A DNA stretch of 34,582 nt from Alphaproteobacteria bacterium (GTDB taxonomy: Bacteria; Pseudomonadota; Alphaproteobacteria; Micropepsales; Micropepsaceae): assembly GCA_947473475.1 (NCBI GenBank), contig CANJBZ010000042.1, positions 1-34,582 on the forward strand, written 5' to 3'. The notes beneath the pieces were generated by a model that was given only the letters and a program-made list of their open reading frames with translations, did no database searches and was not told the DNA's origin. A program made the position numbers and the translations under genes. The stretch's first letter is position 1, and every line of letters starts with the position of its first letter. Below, one piece after another: positions 31,313 to 34,582 of this stretch.

Positions 31313-32344
31313 GTGGCGCATTTTACGCAGGATTCGAAGAATCCGGGTCGATCGGTATTGGAGCTTTCGGTTGCGCTGTCGGACAATCCGCGCACCCGTC
31401 CCGTGATTGAAGGCCGCGTGGACTTCGAGGGCCTGCGGCTGGTGCCGACCACCGTCCACCCTTCCGAAATGTTTTGGCGGCAACTGCGTTACGGCGATTT
31501 CGACGTATCGGAAATGTCCATGTCGACGCTGACCATTCTGACATCGAAGGGCAACCGCGATTGGGTTGGGTTGCCGATCTATACGATGCGGAAATTCTTC
31601 CACAACGAAATCGTGGTGCGCAAAGATTCCGGCATCAATGTGCCCGCCGATCTGAAGGGCAAGCGCGTCGGCGTGCCGGAATATCAGCAAACCGCCGCCA
31701 TCTGGACGCGCGGTGTGCTGCAGCACGAATTCGGCGTACACGCTCGCGACATGACGTGGTGGATGGAACGCAACGACGACAAGAGCCACGGCCATTCGTC
31801 GGGCTTCAAGGCGCCGGAAGGCGTTTCGATTACGCCGGTGCCGCTGAACACCAATCTCGGCGACATGCTGTTGAAGGGCGAGATCGATGGCATCGTCCAC
31901 TACATCGCCAACAACAATCTGGTGGACCGCAGTCGCGTCGATGTCGCCGCCGATCCCCGCATCAAATATCTGTTCGAGGACCGCGAGGCGGAATCCGCGC
32001 GTTATTTCAAAAAGACCGGCATCTTCCCGATCAACCATTGCATGGTGATTAAGCGCTCCGTGTACGAACAGCATCCCTGGGTGGCGCTGAATTTGTATTC
32101 GGGCTTCCTGGCGGCCATGGAACAGGTTCGGAAAGAGTCGCTGGCGTGGATGGCGCTGTACTATGAAATGGGGCTGGTGGACCGCCCCGTTCGCAACGTG
32201 GTGACCAAAACGCCCATGCCCTATGGCATCAAGGCCGCGCGGCCGGTGCTGGAGAACGTCACGCAATATGTGTACGAGCAAGGCCTGTGTGACCGTCGCG
32301 TTGCCCTTGAGGAAATTTTCGCACCCAACACGTTGGACCTGTGA
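31313..32344 (+). CDS. 4,5-dihydroxyphthalate decarboxylase-like protein
   Basis: The preferred start is GTG at 31313, with GAGGGA four bases upstream; a GTG at 31298 would overlap the previous stop. The 343-residue protein has no signal peptide although its fold is that of periplasmic binding proteins. The opening ELSVALSDNPRTRPVIEGRV and the later EMFWRQLRYGDFDVSEMSMST and LKGKRVGVPEYQQTAAIWTRG are the signature of the Pht5-type 4,5-dihydroxyphthalate decarboxylase family. That enzyme removes CO2 from a dihydroxylated aromatic diacid to give protocatechuate. Placement right after two Rieske oxygenases and an MDR dehydrogenase supports a decarboxylation step. Some family members may bind other compounds. 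The stop overlaps the flavoprotein start by four bases. Confidence 0.78.
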   Translation: MAHFTQDSKNPGRSVLELSVALSDNPRTRPVIEGRVDFEGLRLVPTTVHPSEMFWRQLRYGDFDVSEMSMSTLTILTSKGNRDWVGLPIYTMRKFFHNEIVVRKDSGINVPADLKGKRVGVPEYQQTAAIWTRGVLQHEFGVHARDMTWWMERNDDKSHGHSSGFKAPEGVSITPVPLNTNLGDMLLKGEIDGIVHYIANNNLVDRSRVDVAADPRIKYLFEDREAESARYFKKTGIFPINHCMVIKRSVYEQHPWVALNLYSGFLAAMEQVRKESLAWMALYYEMGLVDRPVRNVVTKTPMPYGIKAARPVLENVTQYVYEQGLCDRRVALEEIFAPNTLDL

Positions 32345-33567
32345 CCGCGGAAGGTCCCCCGCGTACCGTCGCGATTATCGGAGCTGGGCCTGCGGGATTG
32401 ATGGCCGCGGAGATTCTCGGAGCGGCGGGCGTGAAGGTTTCGGTGTGCGACCGCATGCCGACGGCTGGGCGAAAATTCCTGATGGCCGGACGCGGCGGTC
32501 TGAATCTCACGCACTCGGAAGCGTTCGACAGCTTCTTAAAGCGATACGGAGCAGCCTCCGCGCGGTTGCGGCCGATTCTGAAAGCGTTCCCGCCAGCAAA
32601 GACGATTGCGTGGGCGGAAGGTCTGGGACAACCCACCTTCGTGGGCTCCAGCGGGCGCGTGTTTCCCAAAGCGATGAAAGCCTCCCCGCTCCTGCGTGCC
32701 TGGCTGGAACGGTTGCGCGGGTTTGGCGTGCAATTTTATCCGCGCTACGAATGGCGGGGGTGGGACGATGCCGGCGCACTGCTGTTTCGTACCCCCGCCG
32801 GTAATCTCCGTACGCGAGCCGACGCTACGATTTTGGCGCTTGGTGGGGCAAGCTGGCCCAAGCTCGGATCGAATGGCGGCTGGGCGGAGATTCTGGCTCG
32901 CGAACACATAGAGCTAACACCGTTCGCACCGTCCAATTGTGGGTTTACGGTCGCCTGGAGCGAGGTGTTTCGCACCCGCTTTGCCGGACAGCCGCTGAAG
33001 AATGTTGTCCTCAGCTTCGGCAGGCAATCCGCGCGCGGCGACTGCATGATCGCCGGTTACGGCATGGAAGGCGGCGCGATCTACGCGATCTCAGCCGCGT
33101 TGCGTGACGCTGTTGCCCATGCCAAATCGGCCCGGCTGACCGTGGACCTCCGCCCCGACCTCAGCGCAAACCAAATAGCCGAGAAGCTGAAACGCACGCG
33201 CAAAGGTGAGTCACTTGCCAATGTGCTGCGCAAGACCGGGCTGTCGCCGTTGGAAATCAATCTTCTCCGAGAGGCATTCGGCGCCACGCTGAGTAACGAC
33301 GCCGATACTCTCGCAAAACACATAAAGGCGTTACCGCTAAACCTTCTTGCGCCTCAATCTCTGACGCGCGCTATCTCCACCGCAGGCGGCGTGGCATGGT
33401 CCGCGGTCGACAACGATCTGATGCTTCTGAATCGCCCGGGCGTGTTCGTCGCGGGAGAGATGCTCGACTGGGAAGCCCCTACCGGCGGCTACCTCCTGCA
33501 AGCCTGCTTCGCCACCGGCGCCGCCGCTGCCAACGGCGCGCTGCGCCAATTCGGCGCCAGCGTTTAG
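32341..33567 (+). CDS. TIGR03862/HI0933-like flavoprotein (BaiN-type)
   Basis: The 408-residue protein begins with GTG at 32341, overlapping the preceding stop (GTGA). It has the FAD-binding VAIIGAGPAGLMAAEILG (about 9-26) and the family mark GRKFLMAGRGGLNLTHSE near residue 43. A central SGRVFPKAMKASPLLRAW and the C-terminal FVAGEMLDWEAPTGGYLLQACFATG complete the pattern. The group is related to HI0933 and BaiN, flavin enzymes thought to act on double bonds or as NAD(P)H oxidoreductases. Translational coupling to the aromatic genes suggests a reductive or accessory step, though such genes also occur as stand-alone housekeeping genes. Its stop overlaps that of the convergent CMD-like gene. Confidence 0.82.
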   Translation: MTAEGPPRTVAIIGAGPAGLMAAEILGAAGVKVSVCDRMPTAGRKFLMAGRGGLNLTHSEAFDSFLKRYGAASARLRPILKAFPPAKTIAWAEGLGQPTFVGSSGRVFPKAMKASPLLRAWLERLRGFGVQFYPRYEWRGWDDAGALLFRTPAGNLRTRADATILALGGASWPKLGSNGGWAEILAREHIELTPFAPSNCGFTVAWSEVFRTRFAGQPLKNVVLSFGRQSARGDCMIAGYGMEGGAIYAISAALRDAVAHAKSARLTVDLRPDLSANQIAEKLKRTRKGESLANVLRKTGLSPLEINLLREAFGATLSNDADTLAKHIKALPLNLLAPQSLTRAISTAGGVAWSAVDNDLMLLNRPGVFVAGEMLDWEAPTGGYLLQACFATGAAAANGALRQFGASV

Positions 33568-34256
33568 GGCACAGGCAGAAGCGACGGCAGGTCGTAGGGG
33601 AGCCGCGCGTCGTTGACGGTCAGCAGCACGGCGGTCTCCGTGTAGTCGCCCATCAGCACGCACATATCGATCAAATTCTTCTCGCCCAAGGCCTTGAGGG
33701 CGCGCGCATAGGTGGCGGAGCTCACCTTGTGCTCCTGGAAGAATTCGCGCACCAGCTGGATCATGGCTGCGTCCTTCTCAGGCACGCCGGTCAGCGGTTT
33801 ACGATTGCGGATAATGTCGATCGTTGCCGGTTCAATCTTTTGTTTCAGCGCGACCGGCTCGTGCACCGTCCATTCGAAAGCTTGGTTCAACTCGCGCGAG
33901 ACGGCAAGACGGATCAATTCTTTTGCACGCGGGCCCAAGCTCTCGCCGATGCTATCGGGATTGGAGCCGTGCAGCCGCAAACCGCCCGGCCCTTGCAGCC
34001 CGGCAAGCGAGGACTGGTTCGGGCCGATATGGCGGTCATATTCCTTCTTGCCATACGCATCCAAAGTCTCGCGCCTGATCATCGGCATGCGGCTGCGCGA
34101 GTCGGGATGAATATCGGGCGGCAGGGTGCGGTTGTATTGCTCCTTCGTCATGCGAGGCGCAGCGGTTTGTGCATCCGACGGACGAATGAGCATTCCAGCA
34201 CCAACGCCGGCAAAGCCGGCACAGACAATCGCAATCCCAGAATAGGCGGCTTTCAT
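33564..34256 (-). CDS. Exported carboxymuconolactone decarboxylase-family protein
   Basis: The ATG at 34256 follows GGGAGGA by about five bases; a longer frame from 34331 lacks such a site. The 230-residue protein has an N-terminal membrane segment or signal (about 4-30). Its CMD-family core includes LGPRAKELIRLAVSRELNQ and AFEWTVHEPVALK near residues 105-140 and a repeat-like LGEKNLIDMCVLMGDYTET. The AhpD Cys pair is absent, as in many CMD proteins that carry FEW..H instead. Such proteins are often found near aromatic catabolism genes, but an exported version is unusual. It converges on the flavoprotein gene with overlapping stop codons. Catalysis is not established. Confidence 0.7.
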   Translation of the reverse strand: MKAAYSGIAIVCAGFAGVGAGMLIRPSDAQTAAPRMTKEQYNRTLPPDIHPDSRSRMPMIRRETLDAYGKKEYDRHIGPNQSSLAGLQGPGGLRLHGSNPDSIGESLGPRAKELIRLAVSRELNQAFEWTVHEPVALKQKIEPATIDIIRNRKPLTGVPEKDAAMIQLVREFFQEHKVSSATYARALKALGEKNLIDMCVLMGDYTETAVLLTVNDARLPYDLPSLLPVP

Positions 34257-34377
34257 TACGTCCTCCCGTTTTGTTGCGCAGAGGGTAGCGGGGTTCATCG
34301 AAACTGCAACGTCGGGGTGACCGCCTTCCACAAAAGTGTCATGGCCCGCAAAAGCGGGCCATCCAGGCGGGGCACGC

Positions 34378-34512
34378 TCAACCGATCAGGTCAGGATACA
34401 AATCGCGCCATTCGGGGTTGCCCTTCTCAAACAATCCCGCATATCCCAGATGAACCGCAAATTCGTAGGGGCGTGAGCGCGTTTCAGCTATCGTAATCAG
34501 GCGGTTATTCAA
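34378..34512 (-). CDS. Short ORF of 44 codons, possibly truncated gene
   Basis: On the minus strand a frame from TTG 34512 to TGA 34378 reads NNRLITIAETRSRP, then YEFAVHLGYAGLFEKGNPEWR and ends DLYPDLIG. The composition looks protein-like rather than random. No good ribosome-binding site precedes the TTG, and an in-frame stop closes the frame shortly upstream. Because a likely insertion-sequence transposase begins at 34530 on the other strand, this may be the 3' end of a gene cut by the insertion. It might instead be a genuine small protein. I do not recognise a family. Confidence 0.4.
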   Translation of the reverse strand: MNNRLITIAETRSRPYEFAVHLGYAGLFEKGNPEWRDLYPDLIG

Positions 34513-34529
34513 ACATCGAGGCTTCGATT

Positions 34530-34582
34530 ATGACACACCCAGCGGGTGAATCGGATTGCGGTGTTTTGAGGCTCGATTTCGA
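34530..34582 (+). mobile_element. 5' end of a probable IS1380-family transposase gene, cut by the window edge
   Basis: ATG at 34530 has GAGG (34517-34520) nine bases upstream and opens MTHPAGESDCGVLRLDF before the window ends. The VLRLDFD-type opening a few residues into the protein is how I remember IS1380-family transposases beginning. Only 17 complete codons are visible, so the call rests on this short stretch. The left inverted repeat could not be located. Confidence 0.5.

Noticed and set aside
33396-34496. 366-codon plus-strand frame over the CMD-like gene
   Set aside because: Overlaps two well-supported genes and has antisense-like composition (many Arg, Gln, His).
1-34582. CRISPR arrays, tRNA and rRNA genes
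   Set aside because: No regularly spaced repeats and no tRNA or rRNA hallmark sequences were seen on either strand.

Overview
The window reads as GC-rich chromosome of an alphaproteobacterium. I infer this from a perfect CtrA-type box (TTAA-N7-TTAAC at 230-245), a pyruvoyl SpeD, sphingomonad/caulobacter-style TonB receptor architecture, alphaproteobacterial-type REP hairpins and frequent GTG/TTG starts with strong Shine-Dalgarno sequences. Gene content (aromatic-ring oxygenases, an aromatic-acid transporter, PEP-CTERM proteins, many exported beta-propeller or hydrolase-type proteins) suits a soil or sediment heterotroph. Genus cannot be fixed from the sequence alone. No rRNA, tRNA or CRISPR was seen.

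Layout. 1-345 holds no convincing gene but has the CtrA-type box and a 12-bp direct repeat. A CMD/AhpD-like gene (minus) follows. Next come a nine-haem cytochrome fusion with a small outer-membrane barrel (plus), then a TonB-dependent receptor. From 14214 leftwards to 6336 all genes are on the minus strand: alpha/beta hydrolase, a strong terminator, PPK2, a split YeeE/YedE pair, an AAHS-type MFS transporter, a CHASE4-like histidine kinase, an NHL propeller protein and a ModA-like binding protein. At 14350-18652 lie a second NHL protein, a small AT-richer islet with a putative DNA-binding protein and an inverted repeat, two exported proteins of unknown role and a PEP-CTERM protein. At 18653-20334 is speD, preceded by a strikingly structured leader and followed by a strong terminator, and then an RMD1/DUF155 membrane protein. 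At 20373-26112 are a ChaN-like protein, two tandem lectin-like secreted paralogues separated by a long hairpin repeat, a TolB/TPR protein, a second PEP-CTERM protein and a small Cys-tailed protein.

The most coherent system is at 26263-33567. A zinc-type MDR dehydrogenase with its own terminator is followed by a tightly packed set: second MDR dehydrogenase, two tandem Rieske oxygenase alpha subunits, a 4,5-dihydroxyphthalate decarboxylase-like protein and a TIGR03862/HI0933-like flavoprotein. Genes overlap or nearly abut, except where a REP-like hairpin sits between the two Rieske genes and seems to supply the ribosome-binding site of the second. The set looks like a hydroxylation / dehydrogenation / decarboxylation route for an aromatic (phthalate-like) acid. 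No beta subunit, reductase or ferredoxin is present. An exported CMD-family protein converges on it.

The right edge enters what I read as the first codons of an IS1380-family transposase, with a short, possibly truncated ORF on the opposite strand. All product calls rest on motif recognition by eye; no database search was run.
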